DNA of 53,991 nt from Theodoxus fluviatilis (GCA_034096865.1 JAWQFJ010001860.1:35001-88991), one strand, 5' to 3'. Counted from the first letter of the stretch, positions 11,690 through 23,210 are shown. Notes: generated by a model not told the origin, from the letters alone. Program-made: numbers and translations.

Positions 11690-12886
11690 TTCGATGCTGA
11701 TTGGAGACAGAAGGTTGTGGACTCTGACTGGAGACAGGAGGTTGTGGACGCTGACTGGAGACAGAAGGTTGTGGACTCTGACTGGGGACATGAGGTTGTG
11801 GACGCTGACTGGAGACAGGAGGTTGTGGACGCTGAGTGGAGACAGGAGGTTGTGGACTCTGACTGGGGACAGGAGGTTGTGGACTCTGACTGGAGACAGG
11901 AGGTTGTGGACGCTGACTGGAGACAGGAGGTTGTGGACTCTGTCTGCAGACAGAATGTTGTGGACTCTGACTGGAGACAGAAGGTTGTGGACGCTGACTG
12001 GAGACAGGAGGTTGTGGACTCTGACTGGAGACAGGAGGTTGTGGACGCTGACTGGAGACAGGAGGTTGAGGACGCTGAGTGGAGACAGGAGGTTGTGGAC
12101 GCTGACTGGAGACAGGAGGTTGTGGACTCTGTCTGCAGACAGAATGTTGTGGACTCTGACTGGAGACAGAAGGTTGTGGACGCTGACTGGAGACAGGAGG
12201 TTGTGGACTCTGACTGGGGACAGGATGTTGTGGACTCTGACTGGAGACAGGAGGTTGTGGACGCTGACTGGAGACAGGAGGTTGTGGACTCTGTCTGCAG
12301 ACAGAATGTTGTGGACTCTGACTGGAGACAGAAGGTTGTGGACGCTGACTGGAGACAGGAGGTTGTGGACTCTGACTGGAGACAGGAGGTTGTGGACGCT
12401 GACTGGAGACAGGAGGTTGAGGACGCTGAGTGGAGACAGGAGGTTGTGGACTCTGACTAGAGACAAGAGGTTGTGGACGCTGACTGGAGACAGTAGGTTG
12501 TGGACTCTGACTGGAGACAGTAGGTTGTGGACTCTCTGGAGACAGGAGGTTGTGGAATCTGACTGGAGACAGAAGGTTGTGGACGCTGAGTGGAGTCAGG
12601 AGGTTGTGGACTCTGACTGGAGACAGAATGTTGTAGACTCTGACTGGAGACAGAAGGTTGTGGACTCTGACTGGAGACAGAAGGTTGTGGACGCTGAGTG
12701 GAGTCAGGAGGTTGTGGACTCTGACTGGAGACAGACGGTTGTGGACTCTGACTGGAGACAGGAGGTTGTGGACTCTGACTGGAGACAGGAGGTTGTGAAT
12801 TCTGACTGGAGACAGGAAGCTGTGGACTCTGACTGGAGGCAGGAGGTTGTGGACTCTGACTGGAGACAGGAGGTTGTGGCATGGAG
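11690..12886. repeat. 27-bp minisatellite, about 44 copies
   Basis: The unit is CTGACTGGAGACAGGAGG followed by TTGTGGACG/T, with GACGCT/GACTCT and ACAGGAGG/ACAGAAGG variants. Twenty-seven bases equal nine codons, so several frames on both strands stay open through the array. The minus strand reads as nonapeptides such as PQPPVSSQS or VRVHNLLSP, and the plus strand as GDRRLWTLT. A variant unit CTGTCTGCAGACAGAATG recurs at about 11940, 12127 and 12290, spaced by about 7 and 6 units, which indicates higher-order duplication. A short unit at about 12530-12545 shifts the phase. No ATG-initiated non-repeat domain supports a real gene. Confidence 0.9.
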
Positions 12887-12889
12887 ACA

Positions 12890-14547
12890 TTGAGAGGGAT
12901 TGTATAAAGTGAATGAGTATCGAACCACTGTTATCAGATGTAGCGACGAAAGAAAACGCTTCCCCGACAGCCAAGAATAGGATCAGCGGCTGCCACAAAT
13001 GGATGTAAGATCAAGTCAGACGATGCAAATGCACCGCAGAAATATCATGACTGATAGCACGTGAGGCAGTAGATGCATTGCCAACTTAACATGTGTCAAG
13101 AAAAATAAGCTGTTCCATTGTAAACTTCCATTTCGTATGGCACCCATCTCGAAACTCAAATTGCTTCCTCATTGATTGATTACAGGCGAACTGTAGTTAC
13201 AAACCGTATGCCATACATCAGGGCACGATACTGATGAAAGTCGTGCTATGATCCTCTCTAGCCTTTGGTTTCCATCGAGATCACTTACTTCCCGACAGCC
13301 CTATCCATTATGGCCGACGCTCACGCTCTTAGGACAATCATCCCAAGTCCAGACGTGGAGTAATGCATCACTCCAAGTCCCGACGGAACAAAAGTGATCT
13401 CTATGGCAGCGTCTGGCCACTGGTACCAGCTGTTTCATAACACTCGCATCGCATGGAAAGGGTGTAGTACATACATCTGGAAGCACCATTGCCATGCTCT
13501 ACCTGTATTGCCCATGTTCAAGTGGTCTTCTCATGTTCCTCATGACAACTTTACATAGAAATGAAGGTGGGTTTCGAGAGAGAAACTGGAAAAGAGAACA
13601 CGATAAAACATGAAAGTGGACGTCTTGGACACATCTGGACCCGGACAGTTGCGTAGGAAGTCCGTAAGTCATATCGTTTCTTGCCTTCTGGATCCTCTTT
13701 CTACTGGGGAACAAAAATATAACCTTTATCAAAGGAAAGAAGAGAGTCAAAGTGACAAAGCATTGCAGAGCATATATCTATCTGTATTTTTTCCACATTC
13801 TCAGTCGAAAGACATACGCAACTTCTTCAGCCAGACCACGGCATAAATACAGGAGTGCGGTGAGAACTATTTTTTTCCTTCTCATGCATCTTTTTTATTT
13901 CAAAATGTCAGAAAAGGAGAGGTCAGCGGAGTCACCCACACGCAATTCCGTTTGCGGGTGGAACTGGACAGCAGTGGAACAAATAATCGAAGACAGCGAG
14001 AACAACGAGCCATCACATCCGTGGAGGGGGACTCGAGAGATCCATGGGCACCGTGCTGGTTTCTAAGTCAAATGGCAGCAGCCACTGCTTACTTCAATGA
14101 TTTGATTGTGTCGACCCATCCAGCACTTATTCACCCGTTCCATCGCCTTTTTCTACCACCGGAAACGTTCAATGGCCGAGGGTAATGATAGTTATTGGTT
14201 ATGAAGGATTCTAAAATCGTCCATGTCACGTGGTGTACACGACAAGCTGTTCATTCAGCACGTATTTGTTTCTGTCGGTGTTTTCATGCAGTAGACACGG
14301 AAACTCATGCATGCCTTGTGCGTGAGATTCCGCTGATTGTATTTTTCTATAAAAGACGGCATGCAACTGCTATTTTGTTACCTTAATGAGTTGTTGGAAA
14401 TCTGTAGAGGGTCAGTGCTGCCAGTTTGACGCTTTTGAGTTCATATCCGCGAACCGTGATCTTGTCATGCTAGATGCAATTGGGATGTTTTCTTCTGTTT
14501 AGGTTCCAGTGTAGAGCTTGGGGTCTGATGGCGTGGTGGGTTGAAGT
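12890..14547. other. Unique spacer
   Basis: No supported gene. The region 13290-13495 has a 64-codon minus-strand frame followed by a GTAAGT word, but the frame stops before it, so no exon is called. Confidence 0.4.
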
Positions 14548-14649
14548 GTGTGTATGTGTGTGTGTGCTTTTGTGTGCGTTTGTGTCTGTGTGTGTGTGTG
14601 TTTGTTTTGGGTGTTTTGTGTGTGTGTGTGTGTGTGCGCGCGCGCGTGC

Positions 14650-14690
<41 letters not shown>

Positions 14691-14692
14691 TA
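14548..14692. repeat. (TG)n microsatellite, interrupted
   Basis: TG repeats with TTTG and CGCG interruptions. Confidence 0.95.
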
Positions 14693-15338
14693 GAATGCGG
14701 GAGCGCACTTTGAGCTTGGGGTCTGTTTAGAGGTTATTATTTTCTGTAAGGAGTGCGTATCACCTGAGAGAGCTTGGGCATTGTGGGATATAACTATACT
14801 GTCCCTTGTTAGACTTGTTTTGGATATTATTTTGTTTTCGTACCAAAAATGGCAGCCCCGATTTTTTTTGGGGGAGTCGTGAGAGGCCACCATCATAGAA
14901 ACTGAAGAATGCAGAAAAAACATTACGACATTTGGTGTTTCTCCCAAAATAGGTCAATGAATTTTGAAGCGATTTACGACATCATTTGAAATGTCTCACG
15001 CACAACATCAGTAATATTCTTCGTTGCTGATGGATATTTGATAACGTTTTTTTGTAAATTTGATTCAATTACCCCAACATGCTCTAACACCCAATTCATA
15101 ATATTCTACCGACCATTTCCTACTTCTGATGGTTTTTTTGATTCTATAAAGTGTAAACATGTTATTGACAAAACAAATTTCCTACCAACCTCATGTTCTG
15201 ACGACGACAACAACACGTTAATCTTCCTCTATCAGTCGTGTACTAGTGCTTCTGGGAGGAGCCTTGCGGTCGTCAGATGCAGTCATCAGACAATCGAGTT
15301 TGCATTGCCTGTTGTCATGGAATGGAGAATGAGCAGAC

Positions 15339-15339
<1 letters not shown>
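14693..15339. other. Unique spacer
   Basis: No gene is recognised. The plus-strand frame entering the CT array from about 15038 has no recognisable domain. Confidence 0.4.
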
Positions 15340-15372
<33 letters not shown>

Positions 15373-15686
15373 CTCGCTCTCTCTATCTCTCTCTCTCGCT
15401 CTCTCTCTGTCCTGGCTGTTCTGTCTTTCTCTTTCTCTCTCTTTCTCTATCTCTCTCTCTTTCTCTTTCTCTATCTCTCTCTCTTTCTCTATTTTTTCTC
15501 TCTCTCACTCTCTCTCACACTCTCTCTCTATCTCTCTCTTTGTCTTGTCTGTTCTGGCTCTCTTTCTCTTTCTCTCTCTTTCTATCTCTCTCTCTATCTC
15601 TCTTTCTCTCTCTCTCTCTTTTTCTCTCTCTCTCTCACTCTCTCTCTCTCACTCACTCTCTCTTTCTCTCTCTTTCTCTCCCTCTT

Positions 15687-15725
<39 letters not shown>

Positions 15726-15780
15726 TTTTCTCTCTCTACTCTCTCTCTACTCTCTCTCTCTCTCTCTTTTTCTCTCTCTA

Positions 15781-15813
<33 letters not shown>

Positions 15814-15814
15814 C
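15340..15814. repeat. (CT)n-rich simple sequence, about 475 bp
   Basis: CT repeats are interrupted by TTTCT, ATCT, CACT and two related words (TGTCCTGGCTGTTCTG, TGTCTTGTCTGTTCTGG) about 130 bp apart, which suggests a duplicated block within the array. All three plus frames are open (Ser/Leu/Phe) only because of composition. Confidence 0.95.
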
Positions 15815-16757
15815 GTCGTGAACTGTATATGTCAACACCTTACAGCAGTTCATTACACAGCAGCCCGTCTATAGCCTGTGTAAGTCATGTAGCATATTCT
15901 GCTAGCCAGGCCTGACGCTGGAACGTTTATTTTACTTTAGCGCCTACTAGCGGTCTCTGAAGAAAGAACGTGTATGCTGGCTTGCGGCACATGGTTAGCT
16001 ATGGCGCTGAGACAAGATATCTTTATGGTTTGAATTTCAAAACTAAACAACAGATAACCTCCAAAGTTGAAATGATTTTTCCTTAAGTAAAATACTGACC
16101 TTGAACCAATTTATAACAGATCCGTTTTGAACATTTAGAGTAATTTAGCTGAATAAGGAACATACTAACTAACTTACCAACCGACTGAAAAAAGTACCTC
16201 CTTGCCGGAGGTGAAATTGACGTAGACACCACTGTGCATTGTACTGATGAGAAACATGGTTCGTGTTTAATCAGAATATTCAGCAGGAATTCATTAAAAA
16301 CCTTCGTTTGTTTTCTTTGAGATCGTGTTACTTTTAACATGTCAACAAATGTAAATGTTAAACTCCATGATAAGAAAGAACTAATAATGATTGTTAAACA
16401 ACTGGAAAGATATGAAATATCAGTCGATAATAACGGTTAAAAATGTCTGGTCTCACTAAAAGCCTGTCATAAAAGATGAACGTTAAAAGAAAACGAATCA
16501 ATCAATCCCCAGTTGTACGTTTACCCCGCTCAAAAGCTTTCATGAATTAAAAAAGTAGCTTCCAATGAGCCGTGGCATGCATGGACATGCCCTATCATTA
16601 ACAGATGACAGCCAATCACCGCCTCGCCTCCACTTTGGCATGACGCAAGCAATTACGTCATCGCACGTGTGACGCGAGCAAAAAATCCGACTGACGTTTG
16701 CACGCAACTGCAGTATTGCCACACTCCTCCACACTTCCACCGCCTCTGTTATCCCCT
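15815..16757. other. Unique spacer with a possible regulatory patch
   Basis: No gene is recognised. Around 16650-16675 an ATTACGTCAT word (ATF/CRE-like) lies 4 bp from CACGTG (E-box), and TGACG occurs again nearby. Motifs this short are only suggestive. Confidence 0.35.
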
Positions 16758-16775
16758 CCCCCCCCCCCCCCCCCC
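16758..16775. repeat. Poly(C) run
   Basis: Eighteen uninterrupted C residues in a longer C-rich patch (16751-16803). Confidence 0.95.
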
Positions 16776-17203
16776 TCCCTTCCTACTTCCCCCTTTCCCC
16801 CTACCTTCTTCGGTCAATGACACCAAAAGCTTTTTTCATTCGTATGCGTGACGCACAAAGGAGCTAAAAGCAGCACCATCGTATCATTTCCTCTTCTCCT
16901 TCTGGGGAGGGGGGTGGGTGGGTGGTGGGGGGAGCAAGCAGAACGCAGTCCCATTGGTCCATTTGAGTGTACACTGGGCTAGGCTCTGAAACGACTTTAT
17001 TGCATGCACGCAAACAAAGGGAGACAAGCGGGCAATGCGCTTTTTCCCCAGAGTCGTCTCCACTTGACAGCTCACTTTGCACGGCAAGGAATGAGAACAC
17101 TGGACCATGACAGGTCTGGCTCCATCGATGGAATTGGACAGACATCGATGCAGGGAATGTGGGCGGGCGAAGAGAGGAGTCAAGAAACGGCGGGGCCTGG
17201 GGG
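16776..17203. other. Unique spacer
   Basis: A G-rich patch lies at about 16903-16934. No gene is recognised. Confidence 0.45.
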
Positions 17204-17204
<1 letters not shown>

Positions 17205-17263
<59 letters not shown>

Positions 17264-17604
17264 GAGAGAGATAGAGACACACAGAAAAAGACAGACACAG
17301 AGAGATATATAGAAAGAGAGAGACAGAGACACAGAGAGACGCAGAGAGAGAGAGAGAGACAGGCACATAGAGAGAGATAGAGAAAGAGAGAGTCAGAGAC
17401 AGAGATACACACACACAGAGGCAGAGACACACACGGAGAGACATAGACACATAGAGAAAGATAAAGAAACAGAGAGTCAGAGACACAGAGAGACTCAGAG
17501 ACACAGAGAGCGAGAGGCAGTGACACAGAGAGAGAGATACAGAGAGAGACAGAGATATACAGAGATAGAAAGAGACAGAGAGAGACAGAGAGAGACAGAG
17601 AGAA

Positions 17605-17645
<41 letters not shown>

Positions 17646-17792
17646 TGCAGGCAGGCAGGCAGACAGAAAGACACACATACAGACAGACAAGCAGACACAC
17701 AGGTAGACAGACAGACAGGTTGACTGACAGAGTGACAGAGAGAGAGAAACACACAGGTAGACTGACAGAGTGACAGATGGACGGACGGACGG

Positions 17793-17831
<39 letters not shown>

Positions 17832-17946
17832 AACAGACACACAGACAGACAAACAGACATACACACAAACACACACAGAAACAGACAGACACGTAAACAC
17901 ATGCGCGCGCACACACACACACACACACACACATACACATAGAAAG

Positions 17947-18023
<77 letters not shown>

Positions 18024-18060
18024 GAGAAGAAACCCACACACACATACACACACGCGCACG
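17205..18060. repeat. Compound microsatellite: (GA)n, (GACA)n, (CA)n, (CT)n
   Basis: About 850 bp of successive simple repeats: pure GA, then GA with ACACAGA words, then GACA (17626-17720), GACG, CA, CT at 17949-17980, and CA again to about 18020 with a decayed tail. The minus-strand frames of up to 420 codons here are Cys/Val- or Leu/Ser-rich repeat translations. Confidence 0.96.
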
Positions 18061-18977
18061 CACAAACGTAAAACTTCTCCCCTTCTGGACGGCTGGATAA
18101 CAAGTCCAAGATGCCATGGCGGGACAAGGCATTGCAAACGCCTTTTGAGAGAAGATAGCAACAGATGCAGCGCATCATCTCGAGGCGTACAAAGTACTGG
18201 GTCAAGCATCCATAGATAATCACGAAGTAGGTCAACAAAACACCCAGGCACTTCACGTGTCCCTTTCACGCCACACCACTTCAGATTATTTCAAAATTCG
18301 GTGAATCACTGATCCCCATATTAATTTTCAAAGTTCTTGTGGATCCAGCTGACAAATCTGTAACATTCAGCTAAATAGAATCAGAACTGCCTCCCATTGG
18401 AATTTGGTATCAACTCATTGAGGAGGGCTTCGCCATTTACCTAATCAACATTCTCCCATTCTGCACCTCTTATCACCACCACTAAAGATATATCAATTGA
18501 CGGGGTATACTGATGGCAGTTTGACTCCAAAGGAAACTGCCGTTGCCGAGGCAACCGTCCAGAAGAAGGTGGTGCTCCGTTCTCCAGAAAGTGCAATGCC
18601 ATAAGGATGTCTTGGTCCGGGGCTCGTGTTGCGCCAGAGCGTCGAGTTTGGCATAGCAACGTCAGCACCCCGTATCGGAGTCGTCCCGCGCTGTTAGCGA
18701 GTCTTGAGGCGTTACAGCACGGTGCGTTCCCAATACCAACGAGGCAGCATCCCTAGGTACTCTCTCCATTCACACTACTCTCTTTGTGCATACGTACATT
18801 TGTTCTCCAGTATTCTGTATCTCCAGCATTTTCCTCCCTAATGAAATACAAAGTCTACTTTATCGTGAGGACTCGTCATTTCCTCCTCGTTGTCATACAT
18901 TTTCGTACTGTACATGGAATGTAGACGTACGGCGGTTGAAGTGTGATTTCGTGCAGTCTTCGAATCACATGTGCGTC
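18061..18977. other. Unique spacer
   Basis: No supported gene. Positions 18066-18269 on the minus strand give a 68-codon non-repetitive stretch ([20 protein letters not shown] and onward) that I do not recognise. It runs straight into the CA array, so it is not called as coding. Confidence 0.4.
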
Positions 18978-19600
18978 GGTGTGGTGTGGTGTGGTGTGGT
19001 GTGGTGTGGTGTGGTGTGGTGTGGTGTGGCGTGGTGTGGTATGGTGTGGCGTGGTGTGGCGTGGTGTGGTGTGGTGTGGTGTGGTGTGGTGTGGTGTGGT
19101 GGTGTGGTGGTGTGGCGTGGTGTGGTGTGGTGTGGTGTTGTGTGGTGTGGTGTGGTGTGGTGTGGTGTGGTGTGGTGTGGTGTGGTGTGGCGTGGCGTGG
19201 TGTGGTGTGGTGTGGTGTTGTGTGGTGTGGTGTGGCGAGGTGTGGTGTGGTATTGTGTGGTGTGGTGTGGTGAGGCGTGGTGTGGTGTGGTGTGTTGTGG
19301 CGTGGTGTGGTGTGGTGTGGTGTGGTGTGGCGTGGTGTGGTGTGGTGTGGTGTGGCGTGGCGTGTTGTGGCGTGGTGTGGTGTGGTGTGGTGTGGCGTGG
19401 CGTGGCGTGGCGTGGCGTGGTGTGGTGTGGTGTGGTGTGGTGAGGTGTTGTGTGGTGTGGTGTGGTGTGGTGTGGTGTGGTGTGGTGTGGTGTGGTGTGG
19501 CGTGGTGTGGTGTGGTGTGGTGTGGTGTGGCGTGGCGTGGTGTGGCGTGGTGTGGTGTGGTGTGGCGTGGTGTGGCGTGGCGTGGCGTGGTGTGGCGTGA
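18978..19600. repeat. (TGTGG)n pentanucleotide array, about 620 bp
   Basis: About 124 copies of TGTGG with recurring CGTGG, TGTTG and TGAGG variants. Fifteen bases equal five codons, so all plus frames and at least one minus frame read through. The Val/Trp/Cys/Gly and Thr/Pro/His frames result from this. Confidence 0.97.
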
Positions 19601-19653
<53 letters not shown>

Positions 19654-19807
19654 CGTGCGGTTGTGTTAGTGTGTGTGTGTGTGTGTGTGTGTGTGATGTG
19701 TGTGTGTGTATGTATATGATGTGTGTGTTTGCGCGTGCGCGCGCGCGCGCGCGTGTGTGTGTGTGTGATGTGCGTGTGTGTATGTGATGTGTGTGTTTGT
19801 GTGTTTG

Positions 19808-19839
<32 letters not shown>

Positions 19840-19862
19840 TGTGCGTGTGCGTGGATGAGTAT
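19601..19862. repeat. (GT)n microsatellite with CG-rich islands
   Basis: GT repeats continue directly from the pentamer array, with GATG interruptions and a CGCGCGCG island at about 19731-19754. Confidence 0.95.
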
Positions 19863-21399
19863 ACGTTTACATTTGTGTGTGTTTATGTATACAAATCCAC
19901 ACGAGTACAAGAGTAGTCAAGCACGTGTCTCTACAACGGAACCCCGTGCGACCGCATTCCACCTCACAGCCAACTCTCTGCAGAGAGGTCACTGAGTTAA
20001 CGCCAAACCAACAAGAATCAGATAACGACGCTTCATCTGACAACACGGTCCCTGAAAATGCAGAGAAATGCCAGAAATCAGACGATACCGACAGATTAAT
20101 GTTGAGGGGGGTGAGGTGGGGGGTGGGGGTGGGTGGGGGTGGGGGTGGGTGGGGGAAGAATCCACTCTGGAATCTGAATGGTTCTCTGCAAGTCGTTCTC
20201 CAGACTCCGATAACTACTCCCCAATATCCCCCACTTCAGCAGATCTTTTCTGGCTTTTTATCTCTTAAAAGAGTTGTGTTCTTTCTGCCTTTCTCCTTTC
20301 TCAAGGTCTTCCTCTATTATATCCTTCAAGAGGGCAGAGCGAGAAACACGCGAGAGCACGTCACCTACATCAAGGATCGCGTTTTTGAGAATAGCGAGAA
20401 GAGCCCAAGAGTAGGTTCCAGGCTAAGTGCTGACACTTGCTGTGGCTGCTCGGCGAAAGGACGGAATTTGTCTCTAGCTGTGTCAGACCCTGTATTCTTT
20501 GAGGCGCGGGGAGGCTCTACATCCTGGCTCTGAGTACTGTTAGTGCGTGTCTGCCCTGGTGTCGATTGAGTCCACTTTCTTTCCTCATCAGTGGCAATTA
20601 AAATGTGGTCTTCATTTATAATTCCTATTTTCAGATAATTATCGTTTGTTTACGTTTCGTAATTGTTACTGGGTTCCACAAAAACGAAATAAAAACAGGT
20701 CCCGGGTTACTTACAAGTATTTATATTCAACATAAAAATACTCGTAACAGTGGTAGAAAAGGGGAAAAATAGTTACATTTGTATATGGCTCAAACACAAC
20801 ATCCTAAATAACCCAATCTTATAAAGTTACATCTACTCTTCACATACTCAAATCCCAACGTGAAAAATGAAAAGCACAAGTAACATTTCGGTCAGTCTTC
20901 TTACATAAAAACATAAAAACCCGTAGGTCAGCCCTCGACAAGTTAAAATGCTATCGACCCGTGTAAAAATCGCACCAACCTTCATCAACACTGCCCGCTC
21001 TTTCTCTCTGCCTCTCTCGCTGCCCGCTCTTTCTCTCTGCCCGTCTCTGCTGTGTGAGTGGGGCCGATCTCTTCACTCTCCTCTTGCTCCCTCTTACATA
21101 TATATCTTTTCACAACCAACTCACTGTCTATTTCTACTCACCGCAACTTATACTTCAGAGCGAACATCGCTCATCACCAGAGGGGCAGAACTCAACTTCC
21201 ACTCACCTTTCACTTCAATCTCTATACAGTCCTCGGACCACCAACTCCACTCTCAACGCACCAGCAAAATTCAAGTCTCTCTCAGGTGAGATACTTCCAA
21301 AAACATATTTCCCCATTACAGTAATTATGTTTGTGAGCTGCCTATCAGCATACTCGATCCTCTCTGCCACCTCCTCCCCCCCCCCCCCTCCCCCATCTC
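19863..21399. other. Unique spacer with a G-rich patch
   Basis: Positions 20103-20156 hold eight or more G runs of 3-6 on the plus strand and could form a G-quadruplex. A plus frame of 218 codons across 19877-20533 includes this patch, has no recognised domain and is not called. From about 20970 the sequence becomes CT-rich. Confidence 0.4.
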
Positions 21400-21648
21400 T
21401 CACGCTCTCTGTTCCTCTCTGTCTCTCTGTCTGTCTCTCTGTCTATCTGTCTCTCTCTATCTATATACCTCTCTATCTGTATATCTGTCTCTCTTTCTGT
21501 CTTTCTCTTTCTGTCTCTCTCTTTCTGTCTCTCTTTCTCTTTCTGTCTCTCTCTTTCTGTCTCTCTTTCTGTATCTCTCTTTGTCTCTCTCCCTCTGTCT
21601 CTTAGTCTCTGTCACTTTCTCTCTCTCTGCTCCTCTATGTCCTTCTTA

Positions 21649-21706
<58 letters not shown>
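21400..21706. repeat. (CT)n-rich simple sequence
   Basis: CT with TGTCT and TTTCT interruptions, ending in a pure CT run at 21656-21706 immediately upstream of the 308-aa frame. Confidence 0.94.
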
Positions 21707-21710
<4 letters not shown>

Positions 21711-21792
21711 TGGCTGCTCGCGCTCGAGTCGATAGGACGTGTGTGCTGCAGCTCTGCCCTGCTCACGTTAGTTTACCACTGCCACCACCACA

Positions 21793-22719
21793 ATGCCAGT
21801 CGCTGGACTACCAGTTACTCTGGAAACGTTGCTGACATCCTTGTTGGCGACGAGTGAACCTTCCTCTTGGAAAGTGACAGGCGAGCGTGGGACCACCGTG
21901 GTTGTGCTACGCTTTCGAGAGGACGACGGCCGGCCATTACCAGCGCGCGACGACCAGAGAGGTTTTTGGAAGCGGAAGACTCCGGCACAGCGGCGACGCG
22001 ACCAACAACGAGCCGATCACTACAGAGCAAAGGGTGAGCAGAGAGCGGTTGTCACTTTATTCCGCGAATATTCCAATGAAAATGTTGCGACATCCATTGT
22101 ATGTGATACTGCGTCTGAGCAAAACTCACGAGTCACTGCAGAGACAGATCATGTAGCCTCCTCTTCAGTGACCTTTGACCCGCCAAGTGCACCGTTTTGC
22201 TCTGAGACGGAGCCTGCCGCATCGCCAGTCATCACTACCATTCACAAGCCTCCCTCTGTAACAACGCAACCTTCCATTCCTGTCCATCATCCCGACTTGT
22301 CACCACCTTCAGCAAGCAAAGAGGTTCCCCGTGGGGAGATGCAAGCTGCCCTCCAACGCGGCATGGACGAGATGGGGGAGACTATGACTCGCGGGATGGA
22401 AAAGATGGAGAGAGCAGTGCGGGAGGGAGTGGCCGGGGTGTGTAGTGCCATGGGTGTCAGCGGTGGCGATCAAGTTGATCGCAATGGGTCTTCGCCTGCT
22501 CTCCCACCTATGTCTACTGATCGACCCTCTGACTTCGACCAAATTTTCAGGAGGATCCGGTCGCAGTCATCGTCGGGGGCTGACACCACGACTCCAGCTC
22601 CATGTGCTTCAGACTCGCCTGCTTACACACGGGACATGTTTGTCAACAAAGGCAGAACCGAGATGCGCCGGGCGCCGCCGACACGTCAGCTCCCCACACG
22701 GTCTGCACGAAAAAAATGA
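21793..22719 (+). CDS. Uncharacterised 308-aa protein, probable retroelement ORF1-like
   Basis: A single uninterrupted frame starts at an ATG preceded by CCACCACA, a good Kozak context. Residues about 5-41 form a compact hydrophobic/beta-rich module (PVTLETLLTSLLATSEPSSW, then TTVVVLRF). Residues about 58-79 are strongly basic (WKRKTPAQRRRDQQRADHYR). The middle is Pro/Ser/Thr-rich and probably disordered. Residues about 180-220 form an amphipathic Met/Arg/Glu helix (MDEMGETMTRGMEKMERAVR). The C-terminus is basic. There is no zinc knuckle, RT or protease. The layout resembles gag/ORF1 nucleic-acid-binding proteins of invertebrate retroelements, and the N-terminal module plus basic motif recalls uncharacterised invertebrate proteins. 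That family recall is from memory and was not checked. CT tracts flank it on both sides, and a LINE-like 3' tail with AATAAA follows. It is not a recognised host gene. Confidence 0.6.
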   Translation: MPVAGLPVTLETLLTSLLATSEPSSWKVTGERGTTVVVLRFREDDGRPLPARDDQRGFWKRKTPAQRRRDQQRADHYRAKGEQRAVVTLFREYSNENVATSIVCDTASEQNSRVTAETDHVASSSVTFDPPSAPFCSETEPAASPVITTIHKPPSVTTQPSIPVHHPDLSPPSASKEVPRGEMQAALQRGMDEMGETMTRGMEKMERAVREGVAGVCSAMGVSGGDQVDRNGSSPALPPMSTDRPSDFDQIFRRIRSQSSSGADTTTPAPCASDSPAYTRDMFVNKGRTEMRRAPPTRQLPTRSARKK

Positions 22720-22849
22720 TTCTGTTGATGACGGATACCGCTCTCTTTCGTGCAGATCTTATACATCGTGCTTGCCACAACTGGGTGCCAGCTTTCATGA
22801 CTGTACATAGCCGTTGTTCGCGTTAGACACGATTTGTTCGTGTTCCAGT

Positions 22850-23055
22850 GTAATGGGCCGGTGGCCTGGACAATTGATAAATTCGTTCGTTCGTTCGATC
22901 TGCAGATAGACTTTTCGCGTTCGTCTACGCGCCGCGCCCGACTTCCCATTACTGGTGACCAGTACTGATGAAATGTACATTATGTTGCGTGCCAAACGCG
23001 TTCACTACCATTTTGTAATGGGCCGGACTGGCCTATACAATAAACTTTCAGTTCA

Positions 23056-23056
<1 letters not shown>
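22850..23056 (+). repeat. Duplicated retroelement-like 3' tail with poly(A) signal
   Basis: Two related words, GTAATGGGCCGGTGGCC at about 22851 and GTAATGGGCCGGACTGGCC at about 23016, each lead into an AT-rich end: GATAAATTCGTTCG in the first, CAATAAACTTTCAG in the second. The second has a canonical AATAAA at 23039-23044, then a short TTCAG repeat and a CT tract. This is the pattern of a LINE or SINE 3' end. It most likely belongs to the element carrying the 308-aa frame. Confidence 0.55.

Positions 23057-23097
<41 letters not shown>
23057..23097. repeat. (CT)n microsatellite
   Basis: A pure CT run directly after the element tail. Confidence 0.95.
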
Positions 23098-23101
<4 letters not shown>

Positions 23102-23210
23102 TACATATACATGTACACATATATGATCTGCTAGTCGACGATTTAGTGCGACGGTTGGAGATAATAACATTTTTTTGTTGGATTGCAGTGCTTAATCTCG
23201 TAAACAAATG

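Noticed and set aside
11679..12998. Secreted repeat protein on the minus strand with a hydrophobic leader (LWQPLILFLAVGEAFSF) before the nonapeptides
   Set aside because: The leader starts at a TTG codon with an in-frame stop six codons upstream and no ATG. The frame also changes phase inside the array. Not enough to call a gene.
13280..13495. Minus-strand exon with a GTAAGT donor
   Set aside because: The frame reaches a stop before the donor word, and the acceptor side is weak.
16864..18132. 422-codon membrane-like protein on the minus strand
   Set aside because: It is composed almost wholly of GA/CA repeat translation with short flanks.
18066..18269. 68-codon non-repetitive minus-strand frame
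   Set aside because: It merges with a CA array at its C-terminal end and shows no recognised motif.
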